From Tiliqua scincoides (Eukaryota > Chordata > Lepidosauria > Squamata > Scincidae), in the NCBI RefSeq assembly GCF_035046505.1, contig NC_089829.1:8891396-8955395 (forward strand): DNA of 64,000 bases, in the 5' to 3' direction. The notes under the pieces were generated by a model. That model searched no databases, was not told where the DNA came from, and saw nothing but the letters and a program-made list of their open reading frames with translations. Position numbers and translations under genes: made by a program. Below, in pieces: positions 20,692 to 30,262 of the stretch (the first letter of the stretch is position 1; each line of letters starts with the position of its first letter).

Positions 20692-20802
20692 CAAGGGTGT
20701 CAAACTTGTTTCATGCAAAGGGCCGAATAGCATTCACGATGCCTGCTGAGGACCGGAAGTGATGTCATTAGGGAGGAAGTGATGTCATTAAACAATTAAT
20801 AA
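20692..20802. mobile_element. hAT-type element truncated by the gap
   Basis: caagggtgtcaaacttgttt and the following aggaagtgatgtcatta match the element at 10,987-11,348. The contig stops inside it. Confidence 0.85.
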
Positions 20803-21002
20803 NNNNNNNNNNNNNNNNNNNNNNNNNNNNNNNNNNNNNNNNNNNNNNNNNNNNNNNNNNNNNNNNNNNNNNNNNNNNNNNNNNNNNNNNNNNNNNNNNN
20901 NNNNNNNNNNNNNNNNNNNNNNNNNNNNNNNNNNNNNNNNNNNNNNNNNNNNNNNNNNNNNNNNNNNNNNNNNNNNNNNNNNNNNNNNNNNNNNNNNNNN
21001 NN
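20803..21002. other. Assembly gap, exactly 200 N
   Basis: A round 200-base N run, the fixed gap size some Hi-C scaffolders insert between contigs. True distance and adjacency are unknown. PRDM16 is open to the left and an AADACL4-like copy is open to the right. Confidence 0.99.
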
Positions 21003-21221
21003 TTAGCTTGGTGTCAGTGGTCTCTTTCGATCCTGCTTAACAACAGGAACCTAGTGAAACCCTGTAGCTGAGCTACATATGACACCTGCACAAATTCAAC
21101 AATTTCCCTTTGAGCAAATTGTTACAGTAAAGATTTTGGGAACTGCCATGGTAAAGGACTGTGTCACTTGTTGAAATACCACCTTACTCCCCAAAATGTC
21201 GGTCCCCTCAAACAAACTTAT

Positions 21222-21438
21222 GAAAACTCCCAAACAGACCAACTCCACTGTGAAGGTAGAGAAGTCCTCTCCTTCTGCCCACAACTGGTGTTTGGGGCCA
21301 GTACACCCTCACTGGGACATTGTCAAAAACCAGATCCTTGATGAGCAGGTTGGAGTTCCGGCATGATGTGATTCCATCAAACACCAGTCGAATTAGTGCA
21401 AACTCATGGCAGATGCCAAGTTTCTCCAGAAAACTATC
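21222..21438 (-). pseudogene. AADACL4-like copy C, exon 2
   Basis: 217 bp, the same length as exon 2 in the intact copies, open throughout, with acceptor aaattag. It encodes FLEKLGICHEF, NLLIKDLVFDNVPVRVYW and the oxyanion-hole stretch. Two defects: the oxyanion motif HGG is HSG here, and the donor is C|ATAAGT where the intact copies have C|GTAAGT. Exons 3 and 4 would lie toward lower coordinates, beyond 21,002, that is in the gap. Either a decayed gene or one truncated by the join; the dead donor favours decay. Confidence 0.85.
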
Positions 21439-21640
21439 CTAATTTCAGAGCAATATACAAAAAAAAAAAAAATAAAAAAAAATCAAGAAATGTAACATCC
21501 ATGTTAATTTTTGATGTATTAAAACTCTTCGCAAGAAAATTCTGCCTCCTTGGCTTAGGTGATAAATACTGGGGAAGGGGATGGTCTCCCAAGCACCCAG
21601 GTCAGTTCTCACCCCTTTACCCTGACATGATAAACATAAC

Positions 21641-22200
21641 AGCCCAATCCTAACTTGCGCTGCAACAGGCAGGCTAGTAGACCTGTGCTGTATCCAGTGC
21701 AGGTTTCAGGCAGCCAGAGGGTCAGCCAAGGACAATGATCTAGGGGGTACGGGAAGTTTCCCCTTACCTCTGGGAGAGTCATTGCTGTCCCAGTGGGGCT
21801 ACTCAGATCTGTGCCACTTCAGGATGTGGTACAAACCCGAGCAGCCCTGGACCGCCTTGGGCGGCCAGGGAAGGGGGTTAGGATCTGGCATAATTGCCGG
21901 ATCCTGGCCCCACCTCCTGCTCCCCGCCTGCCCACCCTCTCCCACCCCAAAACACCTCCCTCCCACCTCCTCCCTGCCCTCCCCACACCTCCCCAACTAC
22001 TGTGGCAGTCGAGCTTGGCTGATGCAAACTCACCATCCCTGGAGCTTGCGTCAGAGCAGGGAATAGCACAAAAGTGCTTGATGGTGCTTTTTAAGATTCA
22101 ATCAGTGATGCCCACCATAGTCCTGGAAAAGACAGCATGCTGGGATAAACATTTGCAAGTCCCTTGCGCCAGCCCAGGGCACAGTTTGGATTGCGCCCTA
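21641..22200. mobile_element. GC-rich MITE, 'GCGCAATCCTAA' family
   Basis: Starts cagcccaatcctaacttgcg and ends tttggattgcgcccta, imperfect inverted ends. Interior is C-rich. It lies in intron 1 of copy C. Related copies: 41,054-41,360, 42,584-43,103, 47,232-47,800. Confidence 0.7.
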
Positions 22201-22757
22201 AGCCTCCTTTGCACTTTTTTTTAAATTTTGCACTTTTTTAATGTGCACTTCTTATATTTAGCAGATGGAGAGCAAATTTTCACCCCAGCATGGTGTCTGT
22301 TCCAGGGCTATGGTGAGCATCTCTTACTATATCTTAAAAAGTTTATATCCTGCTTTTCGTTAAAAAAAAAAATTTAAAATGACTTAAAATAGTTAAGATA
22401 CATAAAATAAAATAGAAACTTTTGGCCAGTGCAAGGGACTTGTGCCGGCCGAACGGGGGGTTGGAATTGCGCCCTTATTCATTTGTTTTGCTTTGTAAAA
22501 AATTTTGTGAACTGGTTTTTGCTGAAATGTGGTATGTATATATTCTTTATTCTTTATAGAATAATTATAATTATAAATTATATATTCCTTCTTTGAACCC
22601 ATCATTATGTCACAATGGAGCTAAGTTCAATGGTTTTAGATCCTGATGACTTCTTCTTTCAAGGAATATCTTGCCCTTTGATATTTCAGTCCCAGATTTT
22701 CCTGGGGATCCTACTGAGATTAGGACTGAGACAAGGGCAAAGGCTTTTGTTTACTTA

Positions 22758-22848
22758 GGCTGCAAATCTCACCACACTTTCCTGAGAGTAAGCCCCATTG
22801 AATAAAATAGGACTTACTTCTGAGTAGACCTGGTTAGGATTGTGCCCT
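22758..22848. repeat. CAATCCTA-type palindromic mini-repeat
   Basis: ggctgcaaatctcaccacac ... cctggttaggattgtgcc, in intron 1 of copy C. Confidence 0.7.
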
Positions 22849-22894
22849 CACTCATTCATACCCTGCCTTTCACTAAGCTGAACAGTCCCCATGG

Positions 22895-22985
22895 ATCTTT
22901 GATCCACTGAGCTCAGTATTGCCAGACTAATGTGGAGATGCAGCTGGGGATTGAAACTGGAAATTTCCAATGTGCAAAGCAGGCA
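22895..22985 (-). repeat. MIR-like SINE remnant shared by intron 1 of the AADACL4-like copies
   Basis: tgatccactgagctcagtat ... gattgaaactgg. The corresponding SINE lies at 40,200-40,360 (A), 30,065-30,195 (B), 52,090-52,235 (D) and 58,615-58,695 (E), so it predates the duplications. Confidence 0.7.
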
Positions 22986-23195
22986 CCCAGTAAAAAGCAA
23001 ACAAACCCTGGCACCCACATTTGGTTTCCCACATGACTTCTCTGGGGTTTCCCACATGGTTTCTCTGGGGCATCCAGATCAGCCCCAACTTGCATTTAGG
23101 AAGGAGAGAAGACAGTAGCGAGACTATTGCAGGTTCCTCTCCTCCAGGCATTGCAGGGCAAATTGAGGAAACACACATATATAAATATGACTTAC

Positions 23196-23372
23196 CAAGG
23201 CAAAGAAGCAATCACGCAGTATATCTGCAATTTGTAGTAATAAACGTTGATTGAATCTGGGAGGCAAGTCTGTCCTGGTGATGGCATAATAAATGGTCCT
23301 TGGAAAGAGCATGGAAAGAATGAAGGTGAAGATATAGCGGGACAAAACCATCAGAACTTTATCAAATGCCAT
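23196..23372 (-). pseudogene. AADACL4-like copy C, exon 1
   Basis: 177 bp, 59 codons from Met, donor CCTTG|GTAAGT intact. It encodes a hydrophobic signal-anchor (KVLMVLSRYIFTFILSMLF) then YYAITRTDLPPRF, as in copies A and E. It pairs with exon 2 at 21,222-21,438 across a 1.76-kb intron. Confidence 0.85.
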
Positions 23373-23623
23373 CTTGTTTCTCATCAGAACACTACTAGCT
23401 ATATCTCTTGTAGCTCCGGAGACATCTGGAGAACTGCCCTGAGTAAATCTCTCTAGTACTCAGGGAGGCGACTGTAGAAAGACAAGCTCTGGCACTCAGG
23501 TGTCATATTGCATAGTGTACTCCTTAGATCAGGGGTGCTCACACTTTTTTGGCTCGAGAGCTACTTTGAAACCCAGCAAGGCCTGGAGATCTACCAGGGG
23601 GGAAGGAATATTTTAATATTCAT

Positions 23624-23812
23624 TATACACACACACAATGTATATGTAATATTCTATCTATATCTTTCTATCAAATCCCTTATATATAGTATATATTAAA
23701 TATATGAATAAATATTAATATATATTTTTTATAAACACACATTATATATGTGTATATATATGTATGTATATGTGTATGTATGTATATATATTTATGTATG
23801 TATATATGTGTG

Positions 23813-23863
<51 letters not shown>

Positions 23864-23868
23864 ATGAG
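23624..23868. repeat. AT/TG-rich microsatellite (TGTA, TG, TATA)
   Basis: Mixed tatatg, tgta and tg units. Confidence 0.95.
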
Positions 23869-24121
23869 TCCCCTTTGGTGTGGGAGAAAGGCAGGATAAA
23901 AATCATATATACTGCTGAGTCAGCAGTCAGTCCCATTACAGACAATGGGGCTTACTCCCGGGTAAGTGTGGACAGAGCTGCAGCTGCGTGTCGGCGGGGC
24001 TCACTCCCAGGCAAGCGTGGCCGGTACTGCAACTGTCAAGCCCCGCTGCGCGTCTGCTCAGCAGCCAGTTCCCCTGCGGCCAGGGGCCACTCCCGTGAGC
24101 GTGGCGGGACCGCAGACTTAC

Positions 24122-24219
24122 TTGTAGGTGAGGCCGTCCCTGCAGTTGAGCATCTGCTGGGCGGTGGGGCCATCATCGGGCACATAGCTGGTGCCGCCGC
24201 TGATCAAGTAATTGGCCAT
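24122..24219 (-). pseudogene. IMPDH2-like first coding exon, captured fragment
   Basis: From ATG (24217-24219) the minus strand encodes [17 protein letters not shown], then [14 protein letters not shown], and stops at AA|GTAAGTC, a consensus donor at the phase where I recall the first IMPDH exon ending (GLTYN|D). Human IMPDH2 begins [25 protein letters not shown]1 has SGGTGYVPEDG, so IMPDH2 is the closer parent. IMP dehydrogenase makes XMP from IMP, the committed step of GTP synthesis. No other IMPDH exon is nearby. The GC-rich sequence 5' of the ATG (24,220-24,400) looks like parental promoter/5'UTR DNA. The intronic donor shows capture from genomic DNA, not mRNA. Confidence 0.85.
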
Positions 24220-24405
24220 GCTGGGTGCCTGGGCGGACCGCGGCAGAGAGAGGGAGAGTGTGAGTGAGAGCAGAGTGCGCGCCAACCTCCCTCCGCTGTG
24301 TGGGTGCTCCCTCCCCTGCGCGCATACAGACGGGACTCCTACTGCCGGGCTCCAAAAGACACTTGAGCCTGGCGCATGATGAACCCCGCCCCCTTCTATG
24401 GCGCT

Positions 24406-24473
24406 CTCTCCAATCTAAAATAACCCAGAGTTGCACCCTGTGCATGTGCGGGTGTGACTCTAGCAATGAAGTC
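24406..24473. repeat. Inverted-repeat arm, left
   Basis: tctctccaatctaaaataac through tctagcaatgaagtc; pairs with 25,385-25,453 with about three mismatches. The CR1 fragment lies between the arms. Confidence 0.9.
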
Positions 24474-25365
24474 AGTAAGTGTAAAGTCATGCACATTGGG
24501 GCAAAAAATCAAAACTTTAGATATAGGCTGATGGGTTCTGAGCTGTCTGTGACAGATCAGGAGAGAGATCTTGGGGTGGTGGTGGACAGGTCAATGAAAG
24601 TGTCGACCCAATGTGCGGCAGCAGTGAAGAAGGCCAATTCTATGCTTGGGATCATTAGGAAGGGTATTGAGAACAAAACGGCTAGTATTATAATGCTGTT
24701 GTACAAATCTATGGTAAGGCCACACCTGGAGTATTGTGTCTAGTTCTGGTCGCCGCATCTCAAAAAAGACATAGTGGAAATGGAAAAGGTGCAAAAGAGA
24801 GCGACTAAGATGATTATGGGGCTGGGGCACCTTCCTTATGAGGAAAGGCTACGGCGTTTGGGCCTCTTCAGCCTAGAAAAGAGACGCCTGAGAGGGGACA
24901 TGATTGAGACATACAAAATTATGCAGGGGATGGACAGAGTGGATAGGGAGATGCTCTTTACACTCTCACATAATACCAGGACCAGGGGACATCCACTAAA
25001 ATTGAATGTTGGGCAGGTTAGGACAGACAAAAGAAAATATTTCTTTACTCAGCGTGTGGTTGGTCTGTGGAACTCCTTGCCACAGGATGTGGTGCTGGCG
25101 TCTAGCCTAGACGCCTTTAAAAGGGGATTGGACAAGTTTCTGGAGGAAAAATCCATTATGGGGTAGAAGCCATGATGCATATGCGCAACCTCCTGGTTTT
25201 AGAGATGGGTTATATCAGAATGCCAGATGCAAGGGAGGGCACCAGGATGAGGCCTCTTGTTAACTGGTGTGCTCCCTGCGGCATTTGGTGGGCCGCTGTG
25301 AGATCCAGGAAGCTGGACTAGATGGGCCTATGGCCTGATCCAGTGGGGCTGTTCTTATGTTCTTA
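24474..25365 (+). mobile_element. CR1 LINE, 5'-truncated, C-terminal RT region to 3' end
   Basis: Encodes the CR1 ORF2 C-terminal part: CKVMHIGAKN, DLGVVVDRSMK, ANSMLGIIRKGI, KSMVRPHLEYCV, EKVQKRATKMI, then [20 protein letters not shown], with one in-frame stop just after HLEYCV. Ends in the CR1 tail ctggactagatgggcc ... ttcttatgttctta. Nested in the hAT element. Confidence 0.93.
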
Positions 25366-25384
25366 AGTCTATAGCGGCTATATA

Positions 25385-25453
25385 GACTTCATTGCTAGAG
25401 TCACACCCGCACATGCACAGGGTGCAACACCGGGTTATTTTAGATTGGAGAGA
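25385..25453. repeat. Inverted-repeat arm, right
   Basis: gacttcattgctagagtcac through attttagattggagaga, complement of 24,406-24,473. Just before it (25,366-25,385) is a small palindrome agtctatagc/ggctatatagact. Confidence 0.9.
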
Positions 25454-25534
25454 CAGGGCTCCGCAATCGACTCATTTTGCCTGGTGAGCCACCAGTCAAT
25501 CGCGAACGGCGTACTGAGCACCCCTGCCTTAGAT

Positions 25535-26400
25535 ACTACTTAATAAGGCGTTTTTGTTTCATTCAGTGGTTTCACAATCCAGTGATTTAGTAACTTCCCA
25601 ACTCAAACTGGCAGGTTAGCAAATGTAGCAGCGTTTTCAAAAGGATCCAGGGATGATCTGGGAAATTACAGAACATGTAGTTGGCAACCTTCAGTCTCGA
25701 AAGACTATGGTATCGCGCTCTGAAAGGTGGTTCTGGAACAGCGTCTAGTGTGGCTGAAAAGGCCGATTCGGGAGTGAACATACAGAACATACATGCTGGA
25801 TAATTGGGCAGAAAAGCTAATGGAGAACTAATCTTGCTGAAGGGAAGGCAGCCTGGTGTCTGCAAAGCTCAGTGCCGCTCATACTCCCAGGTGTACTTTC
25901 AACACAAATTCACCTGCGTGCACGGGAGAAAAAATCTTCTGTGCTGGGCTCCTGTGTACCATCCAGCAACACACAGCTCACAGCGATTTGGAGGGGAAAT
26001 GAAGAGCGTGGCGAGGGCATAAATCCGTGAATCAATGACCCTCGGAAAGGAGAGGTGGTAAATGGCATCTTAGCATCATGTTCACAGGATGTGTCTGAGA
26101 ACAGACACTGGAACATCTGGCACTCCAGCTAGATAAGATACTACAAGATGTGACTGCAGAATGAAGACACCAGTAATTATTTTTGTTTAAAGACATGATG
26201 TCTTTGTTTTGTAGATTGATGCTACCCTGCTCTCTTTCCAAGCCCAGTGGGAGCTTGATCAATACCTCTTGCAGAGTCAATATGCAACAGGTTACACTTT
26301 TATTCAGTGATTCAGCTGGAAATGAGAGACAGGCGTAGCACCGAGCAGAGCAAAAAGCCAAGTCTCTGTCTGACACAGGCAGGGTTCCTTTACAAACAGA
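25535..26400. other. Intergenic spacer between copies C and B
   Basis: 25,679-25,780 matches 43,497-43,600 (ttggcaaccttcagtctcga, an unassigned reptilian repeat). 25,830-26,000 matches the region upstream of copy A at 41,390-41,560. 26,185-26,400 matches the 3' flank of copies A and E, with a conserved AATAAA (26299-26304, minus strand). Confidence 0.7.
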
Positions 26401-26404
26401 CTAA

Positions 26405-26575
26405 GGGTGCAATCCTAACCCACTTTCCAGCACCGAAATAAGGGCAATGCAACTTCGAGGTAAGGGAACAAACATTGCCATACCTCGAGGAGGCCTCCAT
26501 GACTTACCCCCCAACTGCAGGATGCAGCACATGCCCCACTGCCACAGCTATGCCAGTGCTGAAAAGTTGGTTAGG
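26405..26575. mobile_element. Short MITE, 'AATCCTAACCCACTTTCC' family
   Basis: Begins gggtgcaatcctaacccact and ends cagtgctgaaaagttggtta, inverted ends. Related to 56,208-56,386. Confidence 0.75.
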
Positions 26576-26987
26576 GAAGTTTTTGTGACTGGATGAGTTT
26601 AAAATACAATTTAAAGCTTAAATTTGCAACTTAAGTGAAAATGTTGCTCATGTCTTTTAAGTCACGGTTTAAAACACGTTGCAGGACTTAGGTTCCAGCG
26701 TTTTGCTTTTCAACTGTGGAAATCATTTTCAGGGGGTTACTTCAAATTTATATCCTCCTGTCAAGGGTTGGGTGCCCTTTGGGGAGAAAGGGGGATTATA
26801 AATAAATAAATAAATAAATAAGCTGGGTACCAGCTTAACTGCCAGCTCCTGCTTGAATTTTTAAAGTCATACTAACACTCTTTGCCTGTTCATTTTAACC
26901 ACAATTTCCTAAATAGGTTTCTCCTCAAAGTTATTTATTCTAGTATATTTTTCTGCTGGAAGCCAGGCATTACTTATACAGGTTGGC

Positions 26988-27078
26988 AGCCCAATCCTAT
27001 GCATGCCTACTCAGAAATAAGTCTCATTACAGTCAATGGGGCTTACTCCCAAGAAAGTGTAGATAGGATTGAGCTGTG
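26988..27078. repeat. CAATCCTA-type palindromic mini-repeat
   Basis: cccaatcctatgcatgccta ... gtcaatggggcttactccca ... gtgtagataggattgagc. One of the best-kept copies. Confidence 0.9.
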
Positions 27079-27185
27079 AGTCTCCTTATTCGAGAGGGTT
27101 CCATTTCCAGAACTCACATGGATGGCAAAAATTGCATTAAAGCAAAGCCATTTAAAAAAAAATGTCCCTTTGCTGGGTGATTTAA

Positions 27186-27452
27186 AGACAGCCTTGTTGA
27201 CCTTTATGATGTAAGACAGAGTCATTAGGCAGACAATCCATCAGTCAGTTTCCCTCCAGGCACTTAGAAAGGCTTCACTCCCAGCCAGTGACCCCTCCCT
27301 TCACCCAGAGCAAAGTGATTATCTTTCTTTCACATGCTCAGGGGAAAGGGAGAGGTCACTTGCCTTGGAGTGAAGCTGTTCTAAGTGCCTGGAGAGAGAA
27401 TGATTGATGAATTGTCAGCTGGCTGCCCTCTTGCATTAACAAGGCTATCATT
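27186..27452. mobile_element. Foldback element, ~265 bp
   Basis: Left arm includes ctccaggcacttagaaaggc and gacaatccatcagtca; right arm includes gttctaagtgcctggag and tgattgatgaattgtc. Outer bases cagccttgtt / aacaaggct also pair. Imperfect arms of ~100 bp. Family unknown. Confidence 0.7.
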
Positions 27453-27499
27453 AAACGACTGTTTTCCTTTAAATTAAAGGACACTTCTCATCGGGTTGA

Positions 27500-28140
27500 G
27501 ATAGAAAAACCCATGAATAATTAGGTTATACCTGTAATCGCTTGCATGACTGTCTCTCTACGAGAAAAGCAGTTTTTTAAACTGTGATTTTAAAGGGATG
27601 CATTTTTTCCTTTCTCCAGGGATCAACACATTCCTTCTCATTTATAGTGGCCATATGTGTTGAGTCAAATCTGTATATAAAAAAAAATCCATGCAGCTGG
27701 GGACTTCCCAGGGCAAAGGTCCATAATGGTGCCTCCCCTGCGGTGGCTGTCACCACCCCCCAGGTGCAAATACACCCCCCCACTCACCTGAAGCTCACAG
27801 AGCCTCGCGCAACCTGAACCCGCGTCTGGGAAGCCTCTCTGAGGTTCCTCAACACGATAAACCGCTTCCAAGAAACTGGTAGCACAGTTTCCGAGCCTGT
27901 CAGAAGTCTCAAAGAGGCTTCCACAGGGTCCTAGAGGCTCACGTCTTGGGCATTTGCCCCATAGAACCCAATGGTAGGTTGGCAAGGGAATCCATTTATA
28001 ATAAGATTGGACCTGTACTGAGAGTCTCTTCTTTTTTGTCCAAATTTGTTTTTGAATTTTAATGGCCTCTCTATAGATTCAAGTATGGTATTGTTGCACT
28101 GGAGAAAGAAACTGAGTCTGATTTAAATTGATACACAGTG
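27500..28140. other. Unassigned spacer
   Basis: No exon or named repeat recognised. GC-rich stretch 27,690-27,960 with an antisense open frame of about 106 codons that resembles nothing I know. Confidence 0.5.
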
Positions 28141-28460
28141 ACAGAACTAGAAATTAATAGAGCATTGCGACCCAAACGAAAAGTGACTGCACAAGAAAAT
28201 GACAACTGAACAAAAAGTATTTTTGCCTTGCATCTGGAACATCACGGTTAAGACTGGGAGGATATTGGAGAAAGGCAGCCTCAAACCCATCTATAGACCT
28301 ACCAAAAAGATATCTCAGGCACTGCGGTCTGTGAAGGATAAAAGGCCACTACTTTCAACAGCTGGTATATATCATATTCCTTGTGAGTGTGGGAAAGTCT
28401 CCATAGGGACCACAAATAGGTGTGTTATTTCTAGGGTAAAGGAGCATGAATGAAACTGCA
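28140..28460 (+). mobile_element. Penelope-like retroelement fragment (GIY-YIG endonuclease part)
   Basis: Encodes a short piece resembling the end of Penelope-like polyproteins: the run KDKRPLLSTAGIYHIPCECG followed by a VKEHE end is typical of their GIY-YIG nuclease. A lone old fragment. Confidence 0.8.
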
Positions 28461-28657
28461 GCTTAGAGCAAAGTGAAAAAATCAGCAGAGGCACAGCATG
28501 CTGTGAGAACAGGTTACCTAACAAATTTTAATCAGACTCAGGGATGTTGTGTAGGACTTACAGCCATTCCTTGTCAAACAATTCTGGTTACTGAAAGCAA
28601 ATGACTGTTCTTATGCAGCAATAGGAAGCTACCACTTTGAATGAAAATTGATTATTG

Positions 28658-28831
28658 TTAGAGACCTTGTAAAAAATGCAATATTTGTTTCAAACAGTCC
28701 TCTAAGCTTTGAAATTCCAGAAATGGATAATTAAGTAGCAGTAATACTCCATGCACACCATCCCGAGCATGATACCAGGTCACCGTCACACCGTTGTCCT
28801 CCAAGCGTTTCTTGTTCAAAAGTCCATCATC
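28658..28831 (-). pseudogene. AADACL4-like copy B, 3' end of exon 4
   Basis: Minus strand reads DDGLLNKKRLEDNGVTVTW, the catalytic-His segment DGVHG, and FLEFQSLED ... LHFLQGL followed by a stop, closely matching copy A. At 28,832 homology breaks off and by about 28,845 the sequence matches intron 1 of copy A (actcaaaacatagtaaaata, A at 38,440). So all of exons 2-3 and most of exon 4 are lost and the tail is fused to intron 1. Confidence 0.88.
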
Positions 28832-28844
28832 TGCATTGGATGTG

Positions 28845-30262
28845 GAATACCAATACTCAAAACATAGTAAAATACTTTTATAACAAGCGCAATAAACTCA
28901 ACTGCAGCCCGCAATAAAATATAAAACGAATACATAATAAGCGCAGAGCATATAATTTGAAAACACAGCAGAGTAGAATTAGTTCAGATAGCCAATACTG
29001 TAGCCCAACACAATGATGTTCCTGGGGGCAGGGCAGAGGGGCAAATGCCCCAGGGCACATGCCTCTAGGGGTGGCACCATATTCCTCGCAGATGGCCTCC
29101 CTGGCTCTCCGAAGGCGCCAGGGAGGGGGGGGAACAAGGTGAGTTTAACAGGAAAAGATTGGACGCATATCTTCAAAAACCATAGAGAGTTCCCAGTTGT
29201 GCTCTTGTGATTTAACCTCAATTGAGTCTTTGACCCATGTATTACTTTATTGCCCCCACTATACTGATCTCCGCCATCAGTTCATATTCCCTTTTCTGGA
29301 AAACTTTCAAGGATCGAATATTGACACTGTTCAGTATCTGCAGGATGGGAGAAATGGGTGCTGCTCATAATATGTTGGGAAATATTTGCTCTCAGTGCTG
29401 TCAAGCCATAAATTTGTATGTATTTCTGCTCCCCTATAAAGTGATCCTGAACAACGAATGGTTTCAACCTTGGTTGTTTTTATCCCTCTGTTTATTGAAA
29501 ATTTTTATGTTGATATTGCTGTCATTTATTGGAAATTGTTTATGCCAATAAAGGTAGAATGAATGAATGACCTAAAAAAACTTATTTATCCTGACCTGAA
29601 TTCCTCTTAGTTTAGACTTCTTTTCAAAGAACAGAGAGTTCACCTCAGCAGGCAGCACATCTCTCCAAAGACCATTCTTATAATCTACCCAGGCTAAAAG
29701 AATGTAACATAGCTGCCCCTTTTCCCCATAACAAAGTCAGTTCCTTGATGGGGGAAAAGACTGTCCTTTCTTCCTAAGCATCATCTATTACTTCTCATGT
29801 AAACTCAACTTGGATGGGAACTTAACTTGGATGACTCAAAATCAAAAAATGCACATTTTTCTGTGACATTGACTTATGAGTCATGCTCTTGGAAGACTAT
29901 GAAGAAGACTATCCTATCCTTTGATATTTCAGACACAACTTTTTTCTGGGGATCCGACCTAACTGGGACTGAGACAAAAGAGAAGTCTTTTGTTTACTCA
30001 GCCATTCGTTTTGTTTTGTTTACTCATTCATATCCTGCCTTTTAATAAACAGTTCCCATGTACCCTTGATCTATCTAGCTCAGCACTGTCAAGCCTTGTC
30101 TGGCAGCAGATCTCCTGGGCTTCAGGCTCCTTCCCAGACCAAAGTGGAGATGCTTTCAAGGATTGAAACTGGAGCCTTCCATGTGCAAAGCAAGCACCCA
30201 GTCAAAGACACCTCCTGCACCCACATTTGCTTCTCACATGTTGGTGTTTCTCTGAGTCAAAA
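28845..30262 (-). pseudogene. Copy B intron 1 remnant
   Basis: Parallels intron 1 of copy A (38,420-40,440): agcagagtagaa region, ctgacctgaattcctcttag (29,595), ctccaaagaccattcttata, and the shared SINE (30,065-30,195). A later insertion ending tgccaataaaggtagaatga lies at about 29,156-29,573. Exon 1 should follow near 30,400 but a 1.66-kb repeated segment begins at 30,263 instead. Confidence 0.75.

Larger units (their letters stand above)
19363..20802 (+). other. PRDM16 intron start, ending at the assembly gap
   Basis: Holds a hAT element (19,702-20,174), a foldback element (20,203-20,360) and a hAT element cut by the gap (20,692). No zinc-finger exon is present. Confidence 0.85.
23530..25526. 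mobile_element. hAT-type element carrying an IMPDH2-like exon (Pack-type)
   Basis: Left end caggggtgctcacactttttt, right end gtactgagcacccctg. A perfect 8-bp target duplication CCTTAGAT lies on both sides (23522-23529, 25527-25534). The ends match the small element at 15,821-16,192. Contents, left to right: terminal sequence, a TG/TA microsatellite (23,624-23,868), decayed mini-repeats, a GC-rich block with an IMP dehydrogenase first exon on the minus strand (24,122-24,219), an inverted-repeat arm (24,406-24,473), a CR1 3' fragment (24,474-25,365), the opposite arm (25,385-25,453) and the right terminus. No transposase is visible, so it moved in trans. It sits upstream of AADACL4-like copy C. 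hAT assignment rests on TSD length and ends. Confidence 0.88.

Noticed and set aside
24122-24219. A working IMPDH gene at this locus
   Set aside because: Only the first exon is present; no further IMPDH exon is seen on the minus strand down to the gap, and the fragment is inside a transposon.
24774-25166. 130-codon open frame as a host gene
   Set aside because: It is the C-terminal part of CR1 ORF2, with the CR1 3' tail directly after it.
27665-27985. 106-codon minus-strand open frame in GC-rich spacer
   Set aside because: No recognisable domain, no splice context and no match to the neighbouring gene family.
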